Origin: Ulva prolifera
Taxonomy: Eukaryota; Chlorophyta; Ulvophyceae; Ulvales; Ulvaceae
Assembly: GCA_023078555.1 (NCBI GenBank)
Contig: CM041198.1
Span: 7,487,836 to 7,551,835 of the forward strand
Direction of reading: 5' to 3'
Length of the DNA: 64,000 nt
A model generated the notes under the pieces. That model did not search any database. It worked only from the letters and a program-made list of their open reading frames with translations, and was not told where the DNA came from. Shown here in pieces: positions 1-11,324 of the stretch. The translations under genes and the position numbers were made by a program. Numbering within the stretch: position 1 is the first letter of the stretch; the number at the start of each line of letters is the position of its first letter.

Positions 1-244
1 CTCTCTGCTTGTGCCCTGAGCGTATTGGTCCCAAATACATCCCGTGGCTAGAAGCGCGTCCTCGATATACGTGCGCTTGGCGCATCGAGCGTTGTTCGGA
101 GTAGTTCGGGGGACCATGTGCCTCGCTCCACACGCCGGCCCGCACCGGTCCGCACAACTCATCACCTGCAGCCGTGCGTCGATGCTGCGCCCTCAGCCCC
201 ACCGCATGCCACCAGATCCTGAGGAGCAGCCTGCGGAATTGCAG
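1..244. other. Left edge, probable intron of the ORC3-like gene
   Basis: This stretch lies upstream of the first exon I can support. It ends in a good acceptor (ttgcag just before position 245), so it is most likely an intron of the ORC3-like gene. I could not identify an earlier coding exon here with confidence. Confidence 0.4.
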
Positions 245-1905
245 GGGAGGAGGGCGCCGGCGCTGGCGCTGCGCGCGGCCGGGCCACGTTCGCCGTTCGG
301 CTGGCGCACGTGCTGCAGGACGCGTGGCTGACGGCCCTCCAGGTGCACCCATCGCAGCACCCATGCGCATGCGTGCTGTACATGGACGACGGGGACGACG
401 TGCTGCGCACGCTGGCGCCCAGCCCGCGCCATGACCTACACCGGGTCCTCATGGACCCGGCGCAGCAGCTCGAGCTGAAGAAGGGTGCGCTGCGCCTGCT
501 GTGCACGCTGTGCATGCTGGCGCTAACTCGTGCCTGGGTCGAGGCGTGCGCTATTGACGCGTGTGTGGCGAGGCTCTTGCGGCCGCCCGTGCAGGCGGGG
601 AGGGTGGCTGCGGCTACCGCCGCGCGGCGAGCAGCTGTTGTCGTTGTTTTGTTGTCCGATCGGTGCGGAGTTGAGCACGTGGTGTCAGCCGCCAGTGGCT
701 AGCATGCATGTCCCCCTAGAATGTGCGCGCATTCGTCGCCGATGAGTAGGTACAGGACAACGGCACGGGCAGGTGCATGACGTATCAGGGATGAGCATCA
801 AAGCGGCCTGCCAGCGTGCGTTACCGGGAACGCAGCCGTTGCGTAGGTAGCTGAGTGACCACTTCCAGCATTTCCACTTCCCTATGCGATGCTCTGTCTA
901 TGCGGTACCTGCATGCCATGCACATGCGGTGCCGACCCCACCGCTGCGTAACCACCGAATCCGCGCCTGGCCCTCCCACCCACGGCTCAAGGCCTCCCGC
1001 TTTGGCCCCTGAATCATGTCATGGCAGAGCTTGAGCCTGAGAGCCCGTAGTTGTGGCGTAGGGGTGCGCCTGCCGGTGGGCCTGACGTTCACGTGCACCG
1101 CGTACCAGCTGCTGGCGCAGTACGGCCGCAACGTCGACGTCGGCGATTGGTTCGCGTCCTTCTGCCTCGCCCTCGGCGCACCCGCGGCCGCGGACGACGG
1201 CGCCGGTGGCAGTAAGAAGCGGCGGCGCGCGCCGAAGAAGCGGCGCAAGATGAAGACGGTGGAGCGGAATGTGCAGGGTGGCGCGGCCGCCGACGCGGGA
1301 GCAGATGGCGCCCTGGGGGAGGCCGGGCCCGAGGTGCGTTTGTCGGACCAATGCACAAACAGCGGGATGACAGTAGTGCATGGCCGTATGGTCACTCTGC
1401 CGCTGCGCTGCCACAGGAGAGCTTGGCCTGTCAAATTCAGAGGTCACGCTCGAGCAGCGCTTGACTGGTGTGCTGCAGTGCAGCCTGCAGTGTGTGACGA
1501 GACGGGGGTTTCGCGACAACTGCAGTCTCCCCGCCACTGCGTTGAGCGGAAGCAGCTGCGAGAGACCATACCAGCATGCTCAGCCGCCTGCGTGCTATTG
1601 CAGCCGCAGGTCCACACACACCATGCATCATAGATTGGTCGATTCTGCTTGTGCTTGCAAGTCGTATGCAGTGGTAGTCGTATGTAGATGTGAAACTCTG
1701 TGCCGGATTTGTGCAGGAGGGAGGCGGGAAGAGCGTGATAGACCTGGAGCGGGCTGGGGAGTCCATGCATGATCTGTATGTGTACTTTTATCACGCCGTC
1801 AAGCAACTGATGTATTATGGCGTGCTGAAGAGATGCAACCGGCGCACTGGCGGGTTCTGGAAGCGCCAAATTTTCCCTCCCGAAAGCTGCACCCTCTACT
1901 CCTGA
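245..1905 (+). CDS. ORC3: Origin recognition complex subunit 3, C-terminal part (5' end outside window)
   Basis: ORC3 is a subunit of the nuclear complex that marks replication origins and loads the MCM helicase. Three exons are supported: 245..484, 1062..1333 and 1717..1905, with phases 1 and 0 matching across both introns and donors GTGCGC and GTGCGT. The first exon contains LRTLAPSPRHDLHRVLMDP, which resembles the segment before the ORC3 C-terminal winged helix. The second has TCTAYQLLAQYGRNVDVGDW, close to the ORC3 pattern of an AYQ/AYK helix followed by YDW. It is followed by an Ala-rich loop with a basic KKRRRAPKKRRK patch that could be a nuclear signal. The last exon has FYHAVKQLMYYGVLKRCNRR, matching the ORC3 C-terminal 'AVSELELLGFIKPTKRK' region. 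Stop is TGA at 1903-1905. The ORC3 assignment rests on remembered family motifs and the N-terminal two thirds are missing. Confidence 0.78.
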
Positions 1906-3009
1906 GCAAACAAAGCTGGCGCAGAGGAGTGCAGCCCAAAGGTCACCCGAAGCGCACATCATTTGCCAAAACGTGACAAAGCATCAATTTTGCCTAGCCG
2001 ATGCAAATGTATTTAGGTTGTGTCGACACTGCATGTGCAGAAGCTGCTTCTTTTGAGTCTGAAGGCGGTTTGTGGGGCTATTTTTGCTGCCAGTGTTCGT
2101 CTATCATGGCTGAGGCTGACCAACAGGTTCATGAAGCAATGTGGCAGCCTGCAGCTCTTGCACTGGACAATAGCAGCCAACATGTGCTTCAGTCATACAC
2201 CATGACTGCTGGTGAAGTCTCAGGATGCATACTCGCAGATTGTCAGAGATGTGATTGCAGAAGCCATGATACAGTCATTTATCAATGCGTTCAGTGTCAC
2301 CCGATTGTGGCTTAACGATTTTCTGCTCTGACTGTGTATGCCACACACAGACATGACTTGTTCGACCAGATTCACACAGAAGACCAGCATGAAGACTTCT
2401 GCAGATTATTCATCTGGCCAACGTTTGCCAGAATTCGGTGCACTCAAGTCTGCCTTCGCTAGTCTTCGTCAACTGCTGCTGACAATGGACGTCCAAGCGA
2501 AGCTTTGACAGGGCGAGTGCACATCGTACCGCCCACAAGTCTCTCCGTGAGCAGGCTTTCATGTTGCCTCCTTAACTTGCTCAATCGCAAGGTCTACATA
2601 ATACCACAGAGTACTGCAGTTAATGTATTCAAGGTGCTAGTCACTGCGAAAGTACGGTACTGTGCAAGTGACTGAGAGAACATTTGACAACAGGAATACA
2701 TTTGCAAGCCCATGCAGTTGAGCACACTCAACACAGGTGTTTGCACATGCACAGCTTCAGCTGCAGATCGCAATTGCCAGGCTGGACCGGAATGAGCAGG
2801 AGTGAGCTGTTGGGGGAAAATATGCCACGCTGGTGTAATTGTTACATATGATCTGTCCCGGATGGCCATGAAGTTGCCGGATGGAGTTCCTTGGAAAAGC
2901 CGTTTACTGGATTGTGCCTGCTGGTGACACTCAATGCGTACTTCAGTCCGGCATGTCAAACGTAACCACAGCCCAGGAGTTCCGTCGCGTAATACACATA
3001 ACAAGGTGA
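1906..3009. other. Intergenic, between convergent genes
   Basis: This interval separates the stop of the ORC3-like gene from the stop of the Hch1-like gene on the other strand, so it should hold both 3' ends. It is AT-richer than its surroundings. Short open frames exist on both strands but none has recognisable protein similarity. Confidence 0.5.
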
Positions 3010-3660
3010 TCATTGCTGCATCGTTGTGAGCATCCGATCATGAAGAGGATGCAGTGCATCAAGGATCAACTTCTTCAGCTGATCTGCTGCCACAGCTTTG
3101 CATCTGTCCTGCATAGATGCCAAACTTTCACAGGTGAGAAATACAGAGCATAAGAAACAAAGAGGTTCTGGACACTTACCGCGTCTGACCCCGATTTGAT
3201 CGTGGTGCATTCGATCAGCCAGTCGTCTTCATCACTCTCAGAGGCAAACTCCCCGATCTTGATCGTTCCGTCCACTTCCTCTTCTCCACCATCCACCTGG
3301 CCTATCCATTTGATCTCGATGGTGAGGTCGTATATTGCAAGTTTCTTTCCTTGCTTCCTGATGGAAACACATGCCTGCAGCACGGCATCCTTGGTGAATC
3401 CTTCCCCGAGCACATGACATGGACAGCGAGCACCGACTTGCAGCAAAACTTACATGACCATCGATATTGTTCACTTGTGCAAACCTAACAGAGGCCTTCC
3501 GGGATGTACAGGTTGCCTCGATGCCACTTAGCCACGCAGGTATTGACTCTTTCACCCAGTGCATCCGGTTTTTCTCCTCCCAATGCCAGCCATTAACATT
3601 AGCTCCGTCTTGACGATCTTGAACAATCCACCTTGCATCGCCCTCGCCCCACTTGGCCAT
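3010..3660 (-). CDS. Aha1/Hch1-type Hsp90 co-chaperone, N-domain only
   Basis: Aha1 and Hch1 bind the middle domain of cytosolic Hsp90 and stimulate its ATPase. Three exons on the minus strand, 3454..3660, 3180..3374 and 3010..3108, join in phase 0 with two GTAAGT donors and give about 166 aa. The N-terminus MAKWGEGDARWIVQDR and the following NVNGWHWEEKN are the Aha1 hallmark (NxNxWHW). SIRKQGKKLAIYDLTIEIKW matches the conserved RKGKK strand region. Acidic GEFASESDEDD follows, then an amphipathic helix ending in a stop. The length is close to yeast Hch1, and the C-terminal AHSA1 domain of full Aha1 is absent. The last exon is the least certain: its acceptor (tatgcag) is in phase and its helix fits the end of the N-domain, but a further exon downstream cannot be excluded. 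Confidence 0.83.
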
Positions 3661-4715
3661 TCTGTGCCGTAGACCGCGCCGGATCAATCGAATTCTTCAA
3701 AAGAGATGCGGAGCCTGTGGGCCGCCGTCCCAACACGACAACCTCTACACGGTGTATGTATAAAAATAAAAGAATTGCGGCAAGCCCACGGCTTGGCAAG
3801 CAGTGTAGACCACGCAATCCTCGGGACGCGAGTGAAGGGACGCACAGTAACGAGTTGTCTGGGCGCTCTCGGCGATCAACCAGAGCAATTGTAGTGCCTC
3901 GTTACATGCAGCAACCTCGGTTCGTGTGGCTACTCCAGTTGCATGGACTCGCAGGGCTCTTGCATCTGCAGCGTGAAGGTTCGCGAACAATGCATGCACA
4001 CACAGAATGGGGTGTACCGGGCATGGACAGAAACCATGCCCCGGGCACGATTCGAAGTGTCTGCACACACCGACAGATTTCCGGATCGCATCAGGCTGTG
4101 CTAGGCCAAGTCATGCACGGCAGGTCCTGATAGCGGCATCGAGCGACCGCCTGCAGCTGCGCGGCCAAACTTCGAACGCGACGCACTGTACCACATCGGC
4201 CGCTAAACGCAAAGCAAACAGTGGTCATGTGCATGAAAGTCTTCCGTGCTACATGGCATCCTTCAAAGGAGAGTCCAGCCATCACAGAATCCACTATGAC
4301 CACGACCAGGACAGCAACAACTGCACCGTCTCGAGGTGTTCTGCCGCAGTTACACGAATTCGTAATACAATCCAGGCCTGCCCATCCTCACAGGCTCTCA
4401 TTTAAGCCGTGCCCACAGAACTCTCCTGCACCGAGCTCACCTGCAGATTCGCCCACCGCCTGCCATCCACCGACCAACAGCACCCACCCCTGCACTGCCG
4501 ACCAGCCTCCACCCACTCGTCCCCACCTGCGCTTCGCGAAGCCCCCGCCCCAGCACCTTACACATCGCAAACACATCCCCCACCCCTGTGCACACCAAAC
4601 GCGTCCCACAGGTGAGGCCACCCACGGCCACCCACTCCCACACTCAGCATCGTGGGCCCTCCACAAAGAGGTCAGGGAAGACGCAGGCTCTCCAGAGTCC
4701 GCACTCGAGCGCCGC
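3661..4715. other. Intergenic: Hch1-like promoter and 3' flank of Rubisco activase
   Basis: About 1 kb between two minus-strand genes. It should contain the promoter of the Hch1-like gene and the 3' UTR of Rubisco activase. The part from 4400 to 4670 is a CAC/CCC-rich, low-complexity stretch. I see no coding sequence. Confidence 0.5.
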
Positions 4716-7387
4716 CTACGCGGCCGCGTAGCCCTCCGGCATCGACGAGCCGGTCTCGCCGGCGAGCGCGGCGCCGTGCAGGTACTCGTCCGCGAGCTGC
4801 ACGCGCTTGATGTTGTCCTGCTCCTCCACGAGCCGGTTGCCGTACTCGATGAGCAGCGCCTGCGTCATGTCGGGCTTCGGCAGCGTCACCCGCTGGCCCT
4901 GCGGCCCGCGCGGCACCAGCTCCTTGCTCAGGTTCTCCAGGCCGATCTGCACCGCGGCCCCACACTCAGTGTGGCCTCCAGCGCTGCCAGAGCCGCACCC
5001 AAGCACGAATCGCGTGCCCCCACTCATAGCACCCTTTCGCCAGTGGATTGCATTGTATGGTGTATACACAGGAGCCAGGCCGCCACCTCGGCCAGACCGC
5101 ACAGAGCCAAGAAGCAATGGACAGCACCAGGCTGACTGATCACGGCTCGCGCCGTCTCCAACACACTGCCCGACAGCACACCAGCCGCGACCATCCACGT
5201 GAGGGGCCAATGGGCAACCTCGACAAGCGAACGAGGGATGTGCGCGCGGCCCCTGAATCCCCAACGCCACTCGTGCCGCCACAGGCACAAGGAGCCCGGG
5301 CTCCACACTCACATACAGGCACACACACACACACATCCACACACTCATACACAGGCACTCACGCACACAGGGGCGGCCGGGGCGCGCCTGCGTGGTGAAG
5401 CCGCGGACGAGGTCGTCGTAGATGCGGGCGCGCAGCGCGCCGAAAAAGTCAATCGTCTGCCCGGGGAACGTGTCCACGAGCTCCTCGACCTCGCGGTCGC
5501 TGAGGTTGTCCTCCTTGAAGATGCCCTTGCACACGCCGATGCGGTCCACGCGCGTCGGGTTCCAGTAGTACTTCTCCATGCGGCCGTCGCGGATGAGCGG
5601 CGCGTACAGGGTGCTGAAGTCGTTGCCTGCACCCCGCGGCGGCGGTCACACGCTGGCGGCGGACGCACGCATGTGTATGCATGCATGCATGCTTGCAGCA
5701 GCGCCGGCGACGTGCGCGTGGCACAGCGGTCTCCGAGCGATGCGTGCCGCTCAGGCAGGGCGGAGGGAGTGCACGCAGCAGCACTCCCGGTACTTCACAC
5801 GCATTACTCATGCAAGGGGTCGCCGGCGCTCACTCGCACACATGTGACCACCTGCAAACTGCGCGGCCCCATAGCGGGTGCCGCGACCGATGCCCCAGTG
5901 CACGGCGTGCCCTCTTCCACGCATCACGCCGGAAATACCACGCCAGCTGCCAGCGCAAGCAGCAACGCCGCTGCAGCGACACCCGAACGGCAGCCCGGTC
6001 TCAACAATCAGAGGTACATCGTAGGCGCCGCAGCGCTGCCCTTCGGCGCAGGAACAGCAAACAGGAGCACTGCCGAGGCAACAGCAGAGGGGGGAGCAGG
6101 TCAGGGCAGGGGCGGCGGCAGGAGGGGGGGGCACCGGTGCAGATGATGGGCACGCGCGGGCACTCGTCGGCCTTGTACACGCCGGGCAGCTGCACGTTGG
6201 TCGGGTTGTCCGCGATGTTCATGAGCGTCGCGTTGACCATCTGGTTGTTGACGGTGTACTGCGTGCTCGAGCCGAAGCGGCCCGCGCCGGCGTCGAGGTC
6301 GTTGATGAAGAGCGCCGACATCACGTTCTTCTTGATGAGGTCGCCTGCGCGCACACACACACGCCGCGATCAGCACGAGCGGCCGACTGACCACCCCGTG
6401 AACGCGATGGACCGCGCCGACCATGCGCAGTGCGCCGGGCCACATCGGCGGCCGTGCCAACGATGCCGGGACAACGCAGCATGCACCGGGACGTGCAGGC
6501 TGGGACCGCGGTGGTCTGCGTCCCACTGCAGTGCGCCTTGGGGATTGTGGGTGCCCGTTCAAGGGTTGTGCGGCATTGTGCTCTGGGGTGCTGAGTCAGG
6601 CCGGGCGCCGATTGTGGCAATGAGATCAAACTGTTCATGCATGCACGCTCGGGCTGCTGCGTATGGTGGCTGTGTTCGCTCCCGTGCTGTAACGATGTGC
6701 ACGGGGGAGCAGCGCCGCATCTACACTAGTGCCCGTAGAGGGTGCTGCTTTGATCTATTCAAAATTGCGGAGTGTGATGCAGGCAGCCCTCTGGAACACG
6801 GAGAAGGGTGGCACAGGCGTTCAGATAAAGGGACCCACCTCCCTCGCGGTATCGTTGCCGCACGAGCTTTGCTGGCTCGCCTGCATTGCCAGCCTCGAGC
6901 TCACCGGCAGACATGATGATTGGGTCGACGTTCATCGCCTTGAACGAGAGAGTGACCTGGAAGGTCTTGCCTTGACCCTTGCCACCCCAGACTCCCAGAA
7001 TCAGGGGCACCTTGATCTTGTTGAGGGACTTGTGGAGGTAGTTCTTTGAGCAGTGGACTGCCAGCTGCAGCATCACAGCCAAGTCATGCTCCGTCTGCTG
7101 AATTCAGCTGGGGTATAGCACTTGTAGCGACCGTAGAGTCAGGTTGTTGCTGGTGTCCTGTGGTGTCTTGCCAGTCATGCCAAGAGGGGGCAGAAATCGG
7201 AACTGTGCTGCCCGAGCTCACGCACCTTGTCAAGGAATTTGGGAGAGATGTAGAAACCATCGACAATGTTGTCGATTGACAGTACTCGGGAGTTGTCAGC
7301 GGCAAGATCTTGGTACAGCTGTTGGGCCCTTTGAGTCAGGCCTGCCTTGCATGCCACTGGTCGCCGAGCTGCAACTGGCGTCTGCAT
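4716..7387 (-). CDS. RCA: Rubisco activase, short (beta-like) form
   Basis: This chloroplast AAA+ ATPase removes inhibitory sugar phosphates from Rubisco. Five exons, 7226..7387, 6839..7064, 6135..6344, 5367..5626 and 4716..4946, join with exact phase (1089 nt, 362 aa). The N-terminus [15 protein letters not shown] could be a short transit peptide. Then come [12 protein letters not shown], Walker A GGKGQGKT, the [17 protein letters not shown] segment, Walker [32 protein letters not shown], sensor CTGNDF, arginine-finger region [11 protein letters not shown], and the RCA C-domain ([30 protein letters not shown]). There is no C-terminal extension with redox cysteines. Two oddities: the N-terminal region before DGFYIS is about 50 residues shorter than usual, and [10 protein letters not shown] sits at the exon 4/5 junction where other RCAs have a different helix. 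An extra 5' exon is possible, because the frame stays open upstream of the chosen ATG. Confidence 0.95.
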
Positions 7388-8524
7388 GGAAAGCACTAAA
7401 CTTGAATTTGCTAGAATATTGGTGCAGACGTTGCAAATACCATTCTCTCACAGTATGCGTTATCGCTTCGCTGTTCGCGGTAGTACTGCTGGTGCGTGCC
7501 CTCAAATGAGTGCCGCCCAACAGTGTTACCCCTGGGAAATAATACAGTAAGGTATAGTGCAGAATGCGTTGAACATGTCTCGGCCACGTCGTTTGTGTGG
7601 ACTTTGACTTGCGAACGCCAGTGCTGAAACTGCGCACGTGACCGACACCGCATGCCGAGCGGCAGCGTCGAGACAGCCGACAAGAAGCCATCATACATAT
7701 GAGCTGATGTATGCTCAGAGAGGTGAAATGTCAAGGGGTCAAGTGAAGATTTGGCGGCTCTGACAAAAGCCATCAAAACTTGATGGTCTGCGTGCGCGGG
7801 CTCTGAAACACAGCATTGGCAACAAAGCTGCTGCCACTCAGCTGTTCATCAAATTTGCGACTGGATCTACGTCCTAAAAGGCCGCTGTATGCTAACGGGG
7901 ACACCAAACACACCAGCTATGCTGCAGCGACCGCCTTGTCTATCTTGAAACAGTCTGCCAAATCACACGCTTTTACTGAGACGACGCCATTCACAATTTT
8001 CAGGTGCGACAACCAGTCAGGGCTCGAAGGCGCTGTCCTTGACGCTGTGACTAGGCCAGTCAAAGCTGCCCATAGGTTCTCCTTGGAGCATTGGCAACCA
8101 GCGACCTGATGCGGATCACACCTGTACACGCGCTCGGACTGAGCCTTGCATAGCTGCCATAAGCGCTTGGTAGTAGGCACTGAGAGGTATTGAACAGAAG
8201 CCGAAATGATCCGGACGTTGTTGTGCGCACACACGGACAGGGGGAGCAGCAGATGATACAGCTGCAGACGATAATTCGGCAGAAGTGGGTGACAATGGGA
8301 ATTTAAATGACATGAGTGTGCAAACTGCTGCAACATCGAGGTCGGAAGCAGCGTTCAGTCGGGACACGTGTTCACCGGCATGTGGTGGCTACGCGTGCCC
8401 TCGGCTGTGCTTCTCTGCAGCGATGGACTGTGATCACACTGACAGCAAATCGATGCAAGTAGCCAATTCGCACGTAAACACCGGCTTCGAGTGATTGTTT
8501 CCGCTCTGCAGCACGACCATTATC
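7388..8524. other. Shared upstream region of RCA (-) and the plastid protein (+)
   Basis: These 1.1 kb separate two divergently transcribed genes whose products both appear chloroplast-bound, so a shared, light-responsive control region is an inference worth stating. A missing first exon of RCA could lie here. I did not find a convincing one. Confidence 0.4.
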
Positions 8525-8923
8525 ATGTTCAGTTGCAGTGCTACCTCGCCCCGGCCATACCTGGCGCTGCGCACACCCCTCCGAGCGACACGTGCGCCCA
8601 CGCGACAGCGGGTGTTGTGTTGTCGGGCATCCTCATCCCAGGTTACCGGCAACAACGAAGATGATGATGCAGACGACGGTTTCGAAGGGCTGGCCCCGGA
8701 AGATGACTGGGTCGTGCCGGGCAACAATACCGGGAGCCTCTCATTAAACACGGAGCTCGGCAGAGCGGTAGATGGCGCATGTGATGAGCTGCAGCATCTG
8801 GCTGGATTGGAGTCAGACATCTTGCAAGAAGCTGATGACATCCTCAAGAAGTTCGGCTTCAAGACAGGGATCCTCAACGTTCCAGCACAAGAGGGAGACG
8901 GCCAAGTTGCTGATCAAGAATGA
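8525..8923 (+). CDS. Small acidic protein, probably plastid-targeted, unknown function
   Basis: Single exon, 132 aa, starting at the first ATG of the frame. Residues 1-35 are rich in Ser, Arg, Ala and Thr and lack acidic residues, ending in RQRVLCCRASSS, which looks like a chloroplast transit peptide with a V-x-C-R-A type cleavage region. The next part is acidic (NNEDDDADDGFEGL, then APEDDWVVPGNN). The C-terminal half, from LGRAVDGACDELQHLAGLES to ADDILKKFGFKTGIL, has regular heptad spacing and is likely one or two amphipathic helices. I do not recognise the family. It is divergent from RCA, 1.1 kb away. Confidence 0.65.
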   Translation: MFSCSATSPRPYLALRTPLRATRAPTRQRVLCCRASSSQVTGNNEDDDADDGFEGLAPEDDWVVPGNNTGSLSLNTELGRAVDGACDELQHLAGLESDILQEADDILKKFGFKTGILNVPAQEGDGQVADQE

Positions 8924-9558
8924 GCTGCTGCCTTAGAATGTACATATTGGTTTCATATGCAGACAACGTGGCTGTGAGTGCGGGCGTGCTGGTTGAAGCA
9001 GTCGTAACAGAGTGGCCAGTAGTGAGACGCAATCACACGACTGGCAATGCAACATCACGATATTCAGCCTAAATGGCACCAGACTGAATTTTCCAGGCAC
9101 ATGCATCTTTGTGCTTTGTAAAGTGTGCCACAAATGCGATGCTTGTGATTACAACAGCAGTGGATCGTGAGCACTGATGTGAGCACGATCATGCGGCTTC
9201 ACAGGTACATGAATTCCCACACTGACACTGCGGCGCATCAATGGACCATACCTCACTCGCTGAAGATGCACACACGCGAACAGTCGCCCTTCAATGATCG
9301 ATCGCCTCCTGGATCAGCCAACATTGCAAACAGAAGCCAGAATATGTACAGTAATGCCTGGGTCAAACGCTCACGCTTTCCACAGCCGTGTCAGCCATAT
9401 GTAAGTGAGATCCGGACGTTGGATGTGAAACCGGTAGGGAAACCCCGGTCTGTGAATGCACATATCGACCCGAAAATGGGTATGCGGAGACAGGGTGACA
9501 CATCACTGTGGTAGCATCATTGAAGATAAAAAAGCGAAGGACGGTTACATACAGTCTG
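8924..9558. other. Intergenic, between convergent genes
   Basis: This interval holds the 3' ends of the plastid protein gene (+) and the saposin-like gene (-). I see no coding sequence or repeat. Confidence 0.5.
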
Positions 9559-10885
9559 TTACAGCTCTCCCCCGCCCATCATCCCTCCAGCCAGACTAGA
9601 AATGTCTTCTGCTGACATGCCTTGATCCTCCATCTCCTGCTGGTACTGGTTCATCTGCTCCATTGCCGATTCCCGGTCTATCAACTGCAATCAGAACAAC
9701 CAGATTGGTGTACAAATTTGCAGCTTGGTCGGTGCCAGGTGTCAACAAAAAAAAAACATCTGTGGACAAGACACGGCACAATAGCAACAACGTACATTCC
9801 CGCTCATGCCTTGCTCCTGCATCGTTGCCATCATTCGCAACATCCCGAGCTCCTCTGTGTCTATCTCTTCAAAGTCCTCCCCGTCTGGGCGCGGGCCAGA
9901 AAACTTTGGGGGCTTTTTCACGCAGGCTGATGACAGGTCATAGCACAGCTGCTGTTCGACTGTGGCACGGCCGGGGTTTGCGAGCAGGAGCTCAGCGAGG
10001 TCTGTGTCATGATCCCCGACGATGTCTTCGCACATTCGGGCCATCGTGCGGCATTCGCGCCGGCACTTCCCTGGCTGTACAACATGAGCACGCTCAGCGA
10101 AATGGCGATGTTTCAGATCCCAAAAATCCTTGAGATTGCTGCATAAGCAAGGCCGCAAGAAAGTTTGAACATGATGACAGGACATGTACGCCATTCTGTG
10201 CATCATTGACACGGGAGTATGGTCACCATCAGCTATTGCCACATTGCTACACGATGTGATTCTGGAGTGCCATGCTGGCGTCATGGCCGCATGAGCAACC
10301 TGGTAGCTGACATAGAAACAGCATTCTGCAGCAACTCCACGCTTCACACGATCACGTCCGGTATGGTCTGACCCGCATGAAGCCAGAATCTGAAGCCAGG
10401 ATCTATGAGCAGCATGTTGCATGCTGCCCCAGAACAGAGAAATGCGGAGACCATCCACCGACCATTCCGATTTCAAGCATTATAGATACACCGGACGCTG
10501 CGTGTGTTCGCAAGAATTGTGAAGAATATGCTTGATGTCGCACCTTGGACATTTCTGTCAACACAAGCTCATCCTGACGTTCTTGTACATCAAGCTTGAG
10601 CAGCCACTCCCCTTCAATTTTGTCAGTGTTGCACGCCACTTCCAAATGCTCTTGAATGTCGTTCTCGGTCACTCGTTTCCACGACGGGACATCTTTGCGG
10701 AGGTCGGCAACACTACGGTGTAGATGTCTCGCGGCGATTCGACAAAACTGGCACTGGATATACTTGATGTCTGATCTTATTGCTGGCACTACTTCCTTTT
10801 TGCGCCCGAATCCTTGCCCTTGCCCATACGCAACGTGCGCAAGGCAGATCCCGCCCAATACAATCAGCACGATCACGCTGCGCAT
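9559..10885 (-). CDS. ER saposin-like protein, TLR4-regulator/MIR-interacting MSAP (DUF3456) family
   Basis: Proteins of this family are secretory-pathway, canopy/MSAP-type factors with a saposin-like fold. The plant members are poorly characterised. Three exons, 10544..10885, 9796..10074 and 9559..9684, join in phase 0 and give 248 aa. A clear signal peptide (MRSVIVLIVLGGICLAHVAYG) starts the protein. Exon 1 carries CQFCRIAARHL and EHLEVACN. Exon 2 carries PGKCRRECRTMARMCEDI, VGDHDTDLAELL and LCYDLSSACVKKPP, the diagnostic motifs of the family, giving the Cys pairs of the fold. The last exon is Met/Gln/Gly-rich (QMNQYQQEMEDQGMSAEDIS, then GGMMGGGEL), as in plant homologues. No KDEL-type signal is seen at the C-terminus. 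Donors are GTGCGA and GTACGT. Confidence 0.92.
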
Positions 10886-11324
10886 TGTGTCCACCCGCAA
10901 CACGAGCCACAGCCTAGTAGTTAGCCATGGGTGTTCAATTCATTCCGTTGAAGCATGTGCTTCACAAGTCAAACCATTGTAGCAAGAGCCACAACATGCA
11001 TGTACCACACATGGACCTCTGCTGTGATACGATGCGTTGGCTAGGGCGTCTCTCAGGCTGTGATGCTTGTTCGGAAGCAAAGCAGACATGTATCAGTAGT
11101 AACAATGATCTCGAAGTACGCTATGCAACGCATGTAGACAACTGTTGCGTCGTTCGTGCCCGGACGTCGTAAGCATGAATTCTTCGACTGCAATGACACG
11201 AACGAAATTCACAAACTGAAAGGTGCCCATGATTGAACGTCTTGACGGACAGCTTTGTTAGTGCATTCACGGGTAAATTGCCAGCTCACTCGCAACACCC
11301 GGCAGCTTCGGACGTACCGGTGCT
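10886..11324. promoter_or_regulatory. Bidirectional promoter region, MSAP (-) / SKI3 (+)
   Basis: Only 439 bp separate the start codons of two divergent genes, so this must contain both promoters and 5' UTRs. I could not single out a TATA box or other element with confidence. Confidence 0.5.

Noticed and set aside
2594..3013. 139-codon minus-strand frame as a further exon of the Hch1-like gene
   Set aside because: It lies after the in-frame stop of the preferred last exon, shows no similarity to the Aha1 C-domain and has no good acceptor in phase.
5681..6916. 411-codon plus-strand frame
   Set aside because: Antisense to Rubisco activase exons and introns, with no motif of its own.
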